Part shown: positions 15,358 through 22,921 of the stretch, piece by piece | Layout: every line of letters starts with the position of its first letter | How positions within the stretch are numbered: the stretch's first letter is position 1 | Origin: an uncultured Acidobacteriota bacterium | Lineage (GTDB): Bacteria > Acidobacteriota > Thermoanaerobaculia > UBA5066 | Direction: 5' to 3' | Assembly: GCA_903845115.1 (NCBI GenBank) | Contig: CAIMWE010000138.1 | Coordinates: forward strand, 1 to 44,462 | Length of the DNA stretch: 44,462 nt | The notes under the pieces: model-generated | Database searches by the model: none | Told to the model about the DNA's origin: nothing | Seen by the model: the letters and a program-made list of their open reading frames with translations, nothing else | Translations under genes and position numbers: made by a program

Positions 15358-16779
15358 ATGCGCGTCCAGAAGCTCTTCCTCGGAGGCCGCTGGGAAGAAG
15401 GGGCCGCCGGGGAACTCGCGGTCGCATCCCCGTACCACGGAGGACAGGTCTCCAGCGTCGCCAGGGCATCGGCCGCGCAGATCGCCGCGGCAGCGGACGC
15501 CTCGGCGGCGGCCACCCGGACCATGGCCGAGCTCTCCCCCGAGAGGAAGGCTTCGATCCTGGAAGGCGCCCGGGCTCACCTCCTGCAGCGCAAGGAGGAG
15601 ATCGCCGCCCTCCTCGTCGAGGAGGCCGGCAAGCCGGTCTCGCTGGCCCGGGTCGAGGTCGACCGCGCGGCCGACACGTTCCTGGCCTCGGCCCACGTCG
15701 CTCGCTATCCCGCGGTCGAGGCGAAGGACCTCGGAGGGTTCGGGAGCGGGGCCGGGCGGCTGGCGCTCGTTCGCCGCGTTCCGGTCGGACCGGTTCTGGC
15801 GATCTCTCCCTTCAACTTCCCCTTGAACCTCGTCTGCCACAAGCTGGCCCCCGCCGTGGCGGCCGGCTGCCCGGTCGTCCTGAAGCCGGCGAGCCAGACC
15901 CCGTCTCCCGCTCTCGCTGTCGCGGAGGCGCTGGAGGCGGCGGGCCTCCCCGAGGGGGGGCTCTCGGTCCTGCCGAGCCGGGCGTCCGACCTGGAGCCGC
16001 TCGCGTCCGACCGCCGTTTCCGCCTTCTCACCTTCACCGGTTCGGCCGAGGTCGGCTGGGGCCTCAAGAGGAAGGCGTGGGACAAGAGGGTGACGCTGGA
16101 GCTGGGAGGGAATGCCGGCATCATCGTGGAGCCGGACGCCGGCGACCTCGCGGACGTCGCGACCCGGATCGCCGTGGCCGCCTCGGCCTTCGCCGGGCAG
16201 TCGTGCATCAGCGTCCAGAGGATCTTCGTCCAGGACGGGATCTACGCGGAGATGAAACGCCTGCTCGCCGAGGCCTTCCGGGCGGTCCCGGCGGGAGACC
16301 CTTCGGAGCCCAGGACGCTCTGCGGTCCGATGATCGACGCGGCCAACGCCGACCGGGTGATGGACTGGATCGGGAAGGCCGTGGCCGCGGGAGGGAAGGT
16401 CCTCGCGGGCGGAAAGCGCAACGGAGCGGTCGTCGACCCGACGCTCCTGGAGGAGGTCCCGCCCGACCAGCCGATCGTCGCCGACGAGGTCTTCGGCCCT
16501 GTCGCCGTCCTCGCGCGCTACTCCGATTTCGGCGACGCGCTGGCTGCGGTCGACGACTCGCGCTTCGGCCTGCAGGCGGGGGTCTTCACGAAGGACGTGA
16601 CGAAGATCCGGCGAGCGTGGGAACGGCTCGAGGTGGGGGGCCTGATCCAGGGCGACGTCCCGACGTGGCGCTCGGACCCGATGCCCTACGGGGGCGCCAG
16701 GGAGTCGGGCACGGGGCGCGAGGGGCCGGCCTACACGTGGCGGGAGATGACGGAGGAGCGGCTCCTCGTCCTGAAGTGA
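15358..16779 (+). CDS. NAD(P)-dependent aldehyde dehydrogenase
   Basis: This 473-aa ALDH-superfamily enzyme has all core motifs. The Asn/Pro active-site strand is ISPFNFPLNLV, followed by VVLKPASQTP. The catalytic base is at about E248 in LELGGNAG, the nucleophile at about C283 in GQSCISVQR, and EVFGPVAVL lies near the C terminus. The HKLAPAVAAG stretch after PFNFPLNLV resembles the lactaldehyde, glyceraldehyde-3-phosphate (non-phosphorylating) and semialdehyde dehydrogenase branch, but the substrate cannot be fixed. I chose the ATG at 15358 because GGAGGT lies at the right distance; an in-frame ATG at 15346 overlaps that site. It is probably monocistronic or follows tRNA-Glu. Confidence 0.9.
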   Translation: MRVQKLFLGGRWEEGAAGELAVASPYHGGQVSSVARASAAQIAAAADASAAATRTMAELSPERKASILEGARAHLLQRKEEIAALLVEEAGKPVSLARVEVDRAADTFLASAHVARYPAVEAKDLGGFGSGAGRLALVRRVPVGPVLAISPFNFPLNLVCHKLAPAVAAGCPVVLKPASQTPSPALAVAEALEAAGLPEGGLSVLPSRASDLEPLASDRRFRLLTFTGSAEVGWGLKRKAWDKRVTLELGGNAGIIVEPDAGDLADVATRIAVAASAFAGQSCISVQRIFVQDGIYAEMKRLLAEAFRAVPAGDPSEPRTLCGPMIDAANADRVMDWIGKAVAAGGKVLAGGKRNGAVVDPTLLEEVPPDQPIVADEVFGPVAVLARYSDFGDALAAVDDSRFGLQAGVFTKDVTKIRRAWERLEVGGLIQGDVPTWRSDPMPYGGARESGTGREGPAYTWREMTEERLLVLK

Positions 16780-16850
16780 GGGGCGGCGGCAGGAGGCTTG
16801 CACAGCTCCGTGTGCCCCCGGGGAGACCGTCATCCGGAAGGAACGCCGAA

Positions 16851-16919
16851 GTGAAACAGGGAGCCAAGATCCTCATCGCCCTCCTGGTCCTGGTCGGGAC
16901 CGTCTACCTCATCTCCTGA
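16851..16919 (+). CDS. Possible 22-aa single-pass membrane peptide
   Basis: A GTG-started frame of 22 codons would give a basic N terminus (MKQGAK) and one strongly hydrophobic helix (ILIALLVLVGTVYLIS), the usual design of bacterial small membrane proteins. AAGGAA lies about 8 nt before the GTG. It starts 71 bp after the aldehyde dehydrogenase and ends 31 bp before the convergent mscS-like gene, where a GC hairpin (16925-16938) could end both transcripts. It could be a chance frame; only comparison with relatives can tell. Confidence 0.35.
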   Translation: MKQGAKILIALLVLVGTVYLIS

Positions 16920-16950
16920 CGCGGCGCGGGTTCCCGCGGCCGGGCCCGGT

Positions 16951-18552
16951 TCAGCCGCCCCTGGCGACGTGAACCGTGCGGGTCGGGAAGGCCAGGCCCG
17001 TCCCGGCCTTCTCGACCGTCGTGAGGAAGCCCAGGAGCAGCTCTTCGCGCACGGCCCGGAACTCCTGGTAGTCGGTCGTCTCGATCCACGCGACCACCTC
17101 GACGTTCAGGGCGGACGCGCCGATCTCGGCGAAGCGGACCACGATCAGCTCCTTCCAGACCTTCGGGTGAGCCTGGAGCAGGGCCTCGAAGGAGGAGAGG
17201 ACCTGGCGCATCTGGGCCTCGGTCGTCCCGAAGACGAGCCCGAGGGTCGCGGTGAGCCGGATCCGGTCCCGCTGGGTGAAGCTCTCGATCTCGCGATCGG
17301 CCAGCTTGCCGTTCGGAATCGTCACGATGGTCCGGTCGAAGGTCCGGAGGCGGGTCGACCGGAGTCCGATCGTCTCGACGGTGCCGAGGAAGTCGCCGAC
17401 CTTCACGGTGTCCCCGACCCGGAGGGGCTGGTCGATGCCGAGCGAGACCGACCCGAAGAGGTTCTCGACCGTCTTCTGCGCGGCGAGCGCGAGCGCGATG
17501 CCGCCGATCCCGAGGCCGGCGACGAGGCTGGCCACCGGGACGCCGACCTCCGACAGGGCGGCGACGATGCCGAGGGCGACGATCGTCACCTCGCCGGCGC
17601 GGACGCCGAGCGTCAGGATCGACGGGGCGGAGGGGTTCGACTTCGCCCACTCCGAGGTGGCGGCGGCGTCGGCCGCCACGCGGATCGCCCGGTAGAACGC
17701 CCAGAAGAAGTCGAGGGCGAAGAAGGCCTTCAGGATGCCGACGACGAACGCCTCCCCGGACGCGTTCGCCTGGAGGTAGGGAAGGCCGGCCCGGGCCAGC
17801 CCGATCGCCCAGAGGACCGAGATCGGTCCCGTCAGGCGGCGGACCAGCTCCTCGTCCCACAGGGTCGCTGTCCGCTTGGCCAGGAGGATGAGGACGCGCC
17901 GCGTTCCCCATCCGAGGAGCCGGCCGGCGACGAGGAGGAGCGGGACGGCGCAGAGGATCGCCAGCCACTGCCACGAGACGAGCCCCCCGGTCCTCGTCCG
18001 GAAGAGGAAGTCGGGGAGCCGTTCGCGGAGAACCCGGTCGGGAAGCGCCTCGTACCAGCCGGGAACCCGGGCGACGGTCGCCCGCGAGAAGGCCCACTGG
18101 GGGCCGTCGGGCCGGTCCCGCCGCACGAGCCGGACCGGTTCGCGCTTCCCGTGCCCGACGGGGATCGTCCCGAGCTCGTCGACTTCGGGCGGCAGCCCGT
18201 CGTCGCGGTCTCCGCCGGGGAGAGCCGGGACCCTGGCGAGGTCGATCCAGAGCGAGTGGTCGAGGACGGCCTTCAGCTGCTTCGCCAGCTCCGCTCCCCG
18301 CGTCTCGGAGCCGGCCGGGAGGTCGAGGAACCGGGCCGCGTCCTCGTACTGGCCGCCGTCGCAGAGGGCGAAGTACCCGGCGAGGGCGGACCGGGGAGAG
18401 TCGGGCGATACCTCGGGGACCGGTGTGGGGGAGGGAGAAAGGCTCGCAGCCATCGCCTTCGCCGGACCGCCGACTGACCCGGGAGCGGCCAGGACGGGAC
18501 AGGCACCGAGCAGGAGGATCGCGGAGAGAAACGCGAGAACGCGCAATGGCAT
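16951..18552 (-). CDS. MscS-family mechanosensitive channel with N-terminal extracytoplasmic domain
   Basis: This 533-aa protein has a signal peptide (hydrophobic VLAFLSAILLLGACPVLA) and a ~150-residue extracytoplasmic region. Transmembrane helices follow from about residue 190. The pore-lining helix has the Gly/Ala pattern VAGLGIGGIALALAAQKTVENLFGS in two packed segments. The MscS beta domain follows (QPLRVGDTVKVGDFLGTV, TFDRTIVTIPNGKLADREI) and then the mixed a/b C-terminal domain. MscS channels release solutes during hypo-osmotic shock. It is larger than E. coli MscS (286 aa) because of the N-terminal domain. Its promoter-like element suggests a leaderless mRNA. It diverges from phoH. Confidence 0.9.
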   Translation of the reverse strand: MPLRVLAFLSAILLLGACPVLAAPGSVGGPAKAMAASLSPSPTPVPEVSPDSPRSALAGYFALCDGGQYEDAARFLDLPAGSETRGAELAKQLKAVLDHSLWIDLARVPALPGGDRDDGLPPEVDELGTIPVGHGKREPVRLVRRDRPDGPQWAFSRATVARVPGWYEALPDRVLRERLPDFLFRTRTGGLVSWQWLAILCAVPLLLVAGRLLGWGTRRVLILLAKRTATLWDEELVRRLTGPISVLWAIGLARAGLPYLQANASGEAFVVGILKAFFALDFFWAFYRAIRVAADAAATSEWAKSNPSAPSILTLGVRAGEVTIVALGIVAALSEVGVPVASLVAGLGIGGIALALAAQKTVENLFGSVSLGIDQPLRVGDTVKVGDFLGTVETIGLRSTRLRTFDRTIVTIPNGKLADREIESFTQRDRIRLTATLGLVFGTTEAQMRQVLSSFEALLQAHPKVWKELIVVRFAEIGASALNVEVVAWIETTDYQEFRAVREELLLGFLTTVEKAGTGLAFPTRTVHVARGG

Positions 18553-18558
18553 GCCAGG

Positions 18559-18587
18559 AATTAAGCATCCGCCTTCGTTCCGGTCAA
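18559..18587 (-). promoter_or_regulatory. Leaderless-type promoter of the MscS-family gene
   Basis: On the minus strand TTGACC (18582-18587), 17 bp, and TTAATT (18559-18564) end exactly 6 nt before the ATG at 18552. The predicted +1 is therefore the A of the start codon. CCTGGC between them is no ribosome-binding site. The -35 matches consensus at 5 of 6 bases. Confidence 0.5.
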
Positions 18588-18604
18588 GGGTTCTCGCGTT
18601 CGAT

Positions 18605-18634
18605 TTGACTCCTCCGAAGGGGCCCCTTTATGCT
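18605..18634 (+). promoter_or_regulatory. Promoter-like element overlapping the phoH start
   Basis: TTGACT (18605-18610), 18 bp, then TATGCT (18629-18634). If used, transcription would begin near 18641, downstream of the annotated phoH ATG at 18630. The real start would then lie further in: a strong GAGGAGG (18645-18651) is followed 8 nt later by an in-frame ATC at 18660. Confidence 0.35.
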
Positions 18635-19670
18635 GAAGCAACCAGAGGAGGCGCGCGCCATCAGACCAGGATCCATTCCGCTGACATTGCCCGAAGCCGG
18701 GCTGAGCGCTCTCTTTGGTGTCCAGGACGAAAACCTGCGGATCCTCGAAGACGCCTTCGGCGTCGAGATCTCCGCGCGCGGCCGCGAGGTCTCGCTCACC
18801 GGAGAGCCTGCCGCGGCGGCGCTGGCGGCCCGTCTCCTATCCCAGTTCGGGCTGCTGCTCGAGAAGGGGTGGGTGCCCAAGAAGCCGGACCTCTTGACGG
18901 CCATCCGGATCGTGAAGGACGACCCCGAGGCCTCCCTCGTCGACTTCTTCTTCGAGAACCGGTCGGTGGGGCCGTCCCTGCGGCAGGTCGTCTCGCCGAG
19001 GAGCGTGAGGCAGCAGGAGTACCTGGCGGCGATCCAGGACCACGACGTCGTCTTCGCGATCGGGCCCGCCGGCACCGGCAAGACCTACCTCGCCGTGGCG
19101 ATGGCGGCGGCCGCCCTGCTCGAGAAACAGGTCCGTCGGATCGTCCTCTGCCGCCCGGCCGTCGAGGCCGGCGAGAAGCTCGGGTTCCTGCCCGGCGACC
19201 TGGCCGAGAAGGTCAACCCCTACCTCCGCCCGCTGCACGACGCCCTCTTCGACATCCTGGGGACGGAGAAGGTCGGCCGGATGATGGAGAGGAACATCAT
19301 CGAGATCGCGCCTCTCGCGTTCATGCGCGGCCGGACGCTGAACGAGGCGTTCGTCATCCTGGACGAGGCGCAGAACACCACCTCCGAGCAGATGAAGATG
19401 TTCCTCACCCGGATCGGCTTCGGGTCGAAGGCCGTCATCACCGGGGACGTGACGCAGATCGACCTCCCCCAGGGAAAGGTCTCCGGGCTGAAAGAGGCCG
19501 ACCGGGTCCTGGTGAACGTCCCGTCGATCCGGTTCATCCGGTTCGACCAGCGCGACGTCGTCCGCCATCCGATCGTGCAGGCCATCGTGAACGCGTACGA
19601 CGCCTTCGAGAAGAGCCGACCCGTGCCGGACCAGTTCGGCCGGACGCGGGCCGCCTCCGAAGAGTCGTAG
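18630..19670 (+). CDS. phoH: PhoH-family ATPase (PhoH/YbeZ)
   Basis: This 346-aa cytoplasmic P-loop protein has an N-terminal KH-like region ([19 protein letters not shown]). The PhoH ATPase core follows, with Walker [12 protein letters not shown] at about residues 145-155, [18 protein letters not shown], Walker [11 protein letters not shown], and [11 protein letters not shown]. PhoH/YbeZ partners the RNase YbeY in ribosome and RNA maturation in known bacteria, and ybeY follows 41 bp downstream here. The ATG at 18630 has a GAAGGGG site 7 nt upstream. However, a promoter-like element overlaps that ATG, and an alternative start at an ATC (18660) with a better Shine-Dalgarno sequence would give 336 aa. 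Confidence 0.95.
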   Translation: MLKQPEEARAIRPGSIPLTLPEAGLSALFGVQDENLRILEDAFGVEISARGREVSLTGEPAAAALAARLLSQFGLLLEKGWVPKKPDLLTAIRIVKDDPEASLVDFFFENRSVGPSLRQVVSPRSVRQQEYLAAIQDHDVVFAIGPAGTGKTYLAVAMAAAALLEKQVRRIVLCRPAVEAGEKLGFLPGDLAEKVNPYLRPLHDALFDILGTEKVGRMMERNIIEIAPLAFMRGRTLNEAFVILDEAQNTTSEQMKMFLTRIGFGSKAVITGDVTQIDLPQGKVSGLKEADRVLVNVPSIRFIRFDQRDVVRHPIVQAIVNAYDAFEKSRPVPDQFGRTRAASEES

Positions 19671-19711
19671 AAGTGTCCCCGAAGCGCTCGAGTCCGGAAA
19701 AGGGCGCCCCT

Positions 19712-20194
19712 GTGAGCGATCTCCGCTCCGCCGCGACCTCCGTCGATGTCGACGCGTCCGTCAGGTCGGGGCCGCGCGCGGGCGACGTCTCGGCCTGGGC
19801 GGCGGCATGCCTCCGGGCAGCCGGGTGCCGGAAGGGAACGCTGTCGGTTCTCCTCTGCGGCGACCGGCGGATGAAGACCCTGAACGGGTTGTGGAGGAAG
19901 AAGGACCGGCCGACGGACGTCCTCTCGTTCCCATCCGGCGAGGCGGGCGGTGCAGCGTTCGTCGGCGACGTCGCGATCGACGTGCCGTACGCGAGCCGCC
20001 AGGCGCGCCGGCAGGGACACTCCCTCGACCGCGAGGTGCAGATCCTCCTCGCCCACGGGATCCTCCATCTCCTCGGCCACGACCACGAGGCCGACGACGG
20101 GACGATGTTCGCCCTCCAGCGGCGCCTCGTTCGCCGCGTCTTCGGGCCCGGGCCGGACGGCGCTCCGGCCACCGGCCGGAGCCCGGTGTCGTGA
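19712..20194 (+). CDS. ybeY: Endoribonuclease YbeY (16S rRNA 3'-end maturation)
   Basis: This 160-aa metallo-RNase has the UPF0054 signature HGILHLLGHDHEADD, whose three histidines bind zinc, and the preceding RPTDVLSFPSGE motif. YbeY acts in 16S rRNA maturation and ribosome quality control. I chose GTG 19712, which has an AAGGG stretch upstream; an in-frame GTG at 19673 would add 13 residues and lies only 3 nt after phoH. The stop overlaps the GTG of the CorC gene (GTGA), so translation is probably coupled. The N-terminal ~30 residues are Ala/Gly-rich and less conserved. Confidence 0.92.
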   Translation: MSDLRSAATSVDVDASVRSGPRAGDVSAWAAACLRAAGCRKGTLSVLLCGDRRMKTLNGLWRKKDRPTDVLSFPSGEAGGAAFVGDVAIDVPYASRQARRQGHSLDREVQILLAHGILHLLGHDHEADDGTMFALQRRLVRRVFGPGPDGAPATGRSPVS

Positions 20195-21477
20195 GCTTCG
20201 CCGCCGTCGTCGCGCTCCTCCTCGCGGGTCTCTTCGCGCTCCTCTACTTCATCCTCTCGTCGTTCGCCCACGCGATCGAGAGCCTGTCGGACGTCCGCCG
20301 CAAGGCGCTCGTGGAGGAGGAACCGGCCCGCTTCGGCCGGGTCCTCTCGGGGACGAACGAGGGACCGTCGCGGATCGCCGCGCGCCTCACCGCACAGGGC
20401 GCCGTGCTGGGGGGACTCTTCTCGTCCAACTGGGCGCTGGCCGCACTCGGCGCTCCCGAGCCGTGGCTCCTCGCGGCGGCGGGGATCCTGATCGGCTGGC
20501 TCCTCCTCGAAACCGCGGTCCTGAGGTCGGTCTCCCGCCGCGGCCCGGAGGCGCTCCTGGTCGACTCCTCCTGGCTGATCCCGATCGTGGCGCTCTTCTC
20601 GGTCCCCCTCACTCCGCTCCTGACGCGTCTCACCGCGCGAAGGCCGGGGCCCCCGGAGGAGGACGTGTCGACGCCGCAGGAGAAGGAGGCCACGAAAGAT
20701 GCGGAGGTCCGGGCGCTCCTCGACGTGGCCCGCGAGGAAGGGATCCTGGAGAAGCACGACGAGGAGCTGATCTCCCGGGCGGTCGACTTCGGGGACCGGA
20801 CGGTGGGAGAGGTCATGACGCCGCGCCCCGACATGACGGTCGTGGAGGTGGACACGCCCCTCGACACGGTCGCCGACCTCTTCGTGAGCACGAAGTTCAC
20901 GCGGATCCCGCTCGTGGAAGGCGGAATCGACCGACCGGTCGGGTTCGTCCACGTCAAGGACGTCTTCACCGTCCTCCGGGCTCCCGCCGCGCCGGCCACG
21001 GCCCGCCCCGTGGCCCGGCCGATCCTCTTCGCGCCGGAGAGCCAGACGATCCGGACACTCCTCGGGGACTTCCGGAGGCGCCGGCAGCAGATGGCGATCG
21101 TGGTGGACGAGTACGGCGTCGTCTCGGGGCTCGTCACGCTCGAGGACCTGGTGGAAGAGCTGGTGGGCGAGATCGCCGACGAGCACGAGGTCGGGCTGGA
21201 CCCGGTCGTTCCGGCGCCGGAGGGCGGATACTCGGTGGCCGGCCGCGTCCGGGCCTCGGAGGTCGAGGGACTCTTCGACGTCGTGTTTCCGCCCGGCGGC
21301 TACGACACGGTCGCGGGCCTCGTCTCGGCGAAGCTGGGCCACATCCCGAAGCCGGGCGAGACCGCGGCGGAATCGGGTCTCCTCTTCACGGTGGAGGAGT
21401 CGGACCGCCGCCGGATCCTCAGGGTGCGGGTCGCGCGGGGAGACGTCAACGAGAAGGCGGGAGGAGGCCAGGGATGA
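20191..21477 (+). CDS. CNNM/CorC (HlyC-type) CBS-domain membrane protein
   Basis: This 428-aa protein has about four N-terminal hydrophobic segments (LLLAGLFALLYFILSSF onward, a DUF21/CNNM-type region). The linker carries DVAREEGILEKHDEELI and the hallmark GEVMTPRPDM, then a CBS pair (residues ~205-325, with RIPLVEGGIDRPVGFVHVKD and MAIVVDEYGVVSGLVTLED). The C-terminal CorC_HlyC domain includes GYDTVAGLVSAKLGHIPKPGE. Such proteins are linked to Mg2+/Co2+ efflux or resistance. The membrane part is less typical than in CorC proper. GTG 20191 overlaps ybeY by 4 bp and the stop overlaps era by 4 bp. Confidence 0.88.
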   Translation: MSFAAVVALLLAGLFALLYFILSSFAHAIESLSDVRRKALVEEEPARFGRVLSGTNEGPSRIAARLTAQGAVLGGLFSSNWALAALGAPEPWLLAAAGILIGWLLLETAVLRSVSRRGPEALLVDSSWLIPIVALFSVPLTPLLTRLTARRPGPPEEDVSTPQEKEATKDAEVRALLDVAREEGILEKHDEELISRAVDFGDRTVGEVMTPRPDMTVVEVDTPLDTVADLFVSTKFTRIPLVEGGIDRPVGFVHVKDVFTVLRAPAAPATARPVARPILFAPESQTIRTLLGDFRRRRQQMAIVVDEYGVVSGLVTLEDLVEELVGEIADEHEVGLDPVVPAPEGGYSVAGRVRASEVEGLFDVVFPPGGYDTVAGLVSAKLGHIPKPGETAAESGLLFTVEESDRRRILRVRVARGDVNEKAGGGQG

Positions 21478-22382
21478 ACGGGGAAAATGGCTCGTCAGGA
21501 GGGCGCCGCTCGGGAACGGTGGCCGTGATCGGCCGGCCGAACGCCGGAAAATCGACGCTCGTCAACGCGCTCGTCGGCCAGAAAATCGCCATCGTCTCGG
21601 ACAAGCCGCAGACCACCCGGCGGAGGATCCTCGGCATCCGGACGGCGCCCCTGGGGCAGATCGTGTTCGTGGACACTCCGGGGCTCCACAAGCCGCTCCA
21701 TCGCCTCAACCGCGTGATGCAGGCCGAGGCGATCGAGGCGATCCGGGAGGTGGACGTCCGGATGCTCGTGATCGACGTCTCCGTCCCTTCCGGCGGGGGA
21801 GACCGGTACACGTTCGACCTCCTCGCGAAGGCGGAGCCGCCGCGCCTCGCCCTTCTCAACAAGATCGACCGGATCGAGAAGCGGGTCCTCCTTCCCCGGA
21901 TGGCCCAGCTCGGGGAGCTCGGCATCTTCGACGAGATCGTCCCGGTGTCGGCGCTCCGCGGCGACGGCCTCGAGGAGGTCGTCCCCCTTCTCTACCGCCA
22001 CCTCCCGGAAGGAGAGGACCTCTTCCCCGAGGGGACGGTGACGACGACCGGCCAGTCGGTCAGGTTCGCCGAGATCATCCGCGAGAAGTTCCTCGAGCGG
22101 ACGCGCGAGGAGATTCCCTACGGGCTCGGCGTCGTCATCGACGACATCGCCCGGGACGAGCAGAAGAACCTCACCGTCGTGATGGCGACCGTCGTCGTCG
22201 ACAAGGACAACCACCGGAAGATCGTCCTCGGGTCGGGCGGGCGGATGATCCGGGACTCGGGGACGGCGGCCCGGCTGGAGCTGGAGCAGACCTTCGGCGG
22301 GCGTTTCTTCCTCGACCTCAACGTGAAGGCGCGTCCCGGCTGGAGGGAAGACCCCCATTTCCTCTCGACCCTGACGAGCTGA
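21474..22382 (+). CDS. era: GTPase Era
   Basis: This 302-aa protein has the full Era layout. The G domain has G1 GRPNAGKS (residues 20-27), the QTTRRR switch region, G3 DTPGLHKP and G4 NKID, followed by the C-terminal KH domain (IVLGSGGRMIRDSGTAARLELE, then FLDLNVKARPGWREDP). Era binds the 3' end of 16S rRNA and is needed for 30S assembly, which fits its place after phoH and ybeY. The ATG overlaps the corC stop. A GC hairpin just after the stop probably marks the end of the operon. Confidence 0.97.
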   Translation: MNGENGSSGGRRSGTVAVIGRPNAGKSTLVNALVGQKIAIVSDKPQTTRRRILGIRTAPLGQIVFVDTPGLHKPLHRLNRVMQAEAIEAIREVDVRMLVIDVSVPSGGGDRYTFDLLAKAEPPRLALLNKIDRIEKRVLLPRMAQLGELGIFDEIVPVSALRGDGLEEVVPLLYRHLPEGEDLFPEGTVTTTGQSVRFAEIIREKFLERTREEIPYGLGVVIDDIARDEQKNLTVVMATVVVDKDNHRKIVLGSGGRMIRDSGTAARLELEQTFGGRFFLDLNVKARPGWREDPHFLSTLTS

Positions 22383-22383
22383 G

Positions 22384-22400
22384 CCCCCGTTCGCCGGGGG
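22384..22400 (+). terminator. GC hairpin after era
   Basis: CCCCCG-TTCGC-CGGGGG forms a 6-bp GC stem directly after the era stop codon. It has no T-tract, so it is at best a weak or factor-dependent terminator of the phoH-ybeY-corC-era operon. Confidence 0.35.
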
Positions 22401-22461
22401 AAGCCCGCCACCCGGCCTCGTGCGGCACCTGGAGCTGCCCGGTGGGGGCGGGAAAGAGAGG

Positions 22462-22490
22462 TTGACACGGGGCGCGGGTGGGGTCATGTT
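22462..22490 (+). promoter_or_regulatory. Promoter for the PilZ gene
   Basis: A perfect TTGACA (22462-22467), 17 bp, and CATGTT (22485-22490). The predicted leader of ~45 nt ends in a GGAG site before the ATG at 22541. Confidence 0.5.
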
Positions 22491-22540
22491 CCAGGAAAAG
22501 GAACGTCGTGGGCGGGTTGTCCCGATTGTTGGAGATTTGG

Positions 22541-22921
22541 ATGCAGCAGGAGAGGCGGAAGACACGGAGATCCCCCGCGACGGCCGGGACCAGCGGGCGG
22601 CTTCGCTCCACGCTGGAGGCGTCGATCCTCGACCTGTCGGCGGACGGCCTGCGCCTCCAGCTCTCCGCGTCCCTCCGGCCGAATGCCGTCTACGATTTCC
22701 AGGCGGATCTCTCGGGCCACCGCGTCGCGGTGCAGATCCGGATCACCCGCTGCAGCGCGGGCGGGTTCCGGGACGACGGAAGGGGAGGGCGCTGCCTCCT
22801 CTACAACGCGGGCGCCGAGTTTCTCTGGACCGGGGCCGAGCCGAGGCTCGCGCTCGAGAAGTTCCTCGAGCAGAAGAAAAGTCCGCTCTCAGATACCGGG
22901 ATCCTCCGACTCTCCGGGTGA
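22541..22921 (+). CDS. PilZ-domain protein
   Basis: This 126-aa single-domain protein shows the PilZ c-di-GMP-binding pattern: the N-terminal arginine-rich switch QQERRKTRR and, on the next strand, ASILDLSADGLRLQLS, a relaxed version of the (D/N)xSxxG motif. The end of the domain is RCLLYNAGAEFLW. In known members the Arg switch and the DxSxxG strand bind c-di-GMP and signal to motility or secretion machinery. I chose the ATG at 22541 because GGAG lies 6-10 nt before it and the domain begins there. Its 3' end overlaps the convergent MglA-type gene by 33 bp. Both neighbours act in motility or polarity in other bacteria. Confidence 0.8.
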   Translation: MQQERRKTRRSPATAGTSGRLRSTLEASILDLSADGLRLQLSASLRPNAVYDFQADLSGHRVAVQIRITRCSAGGFRDDGRGGRCLLYNAGAEFLWTGAEPRLALEKFLEQKKSPLSDTGILRLSG

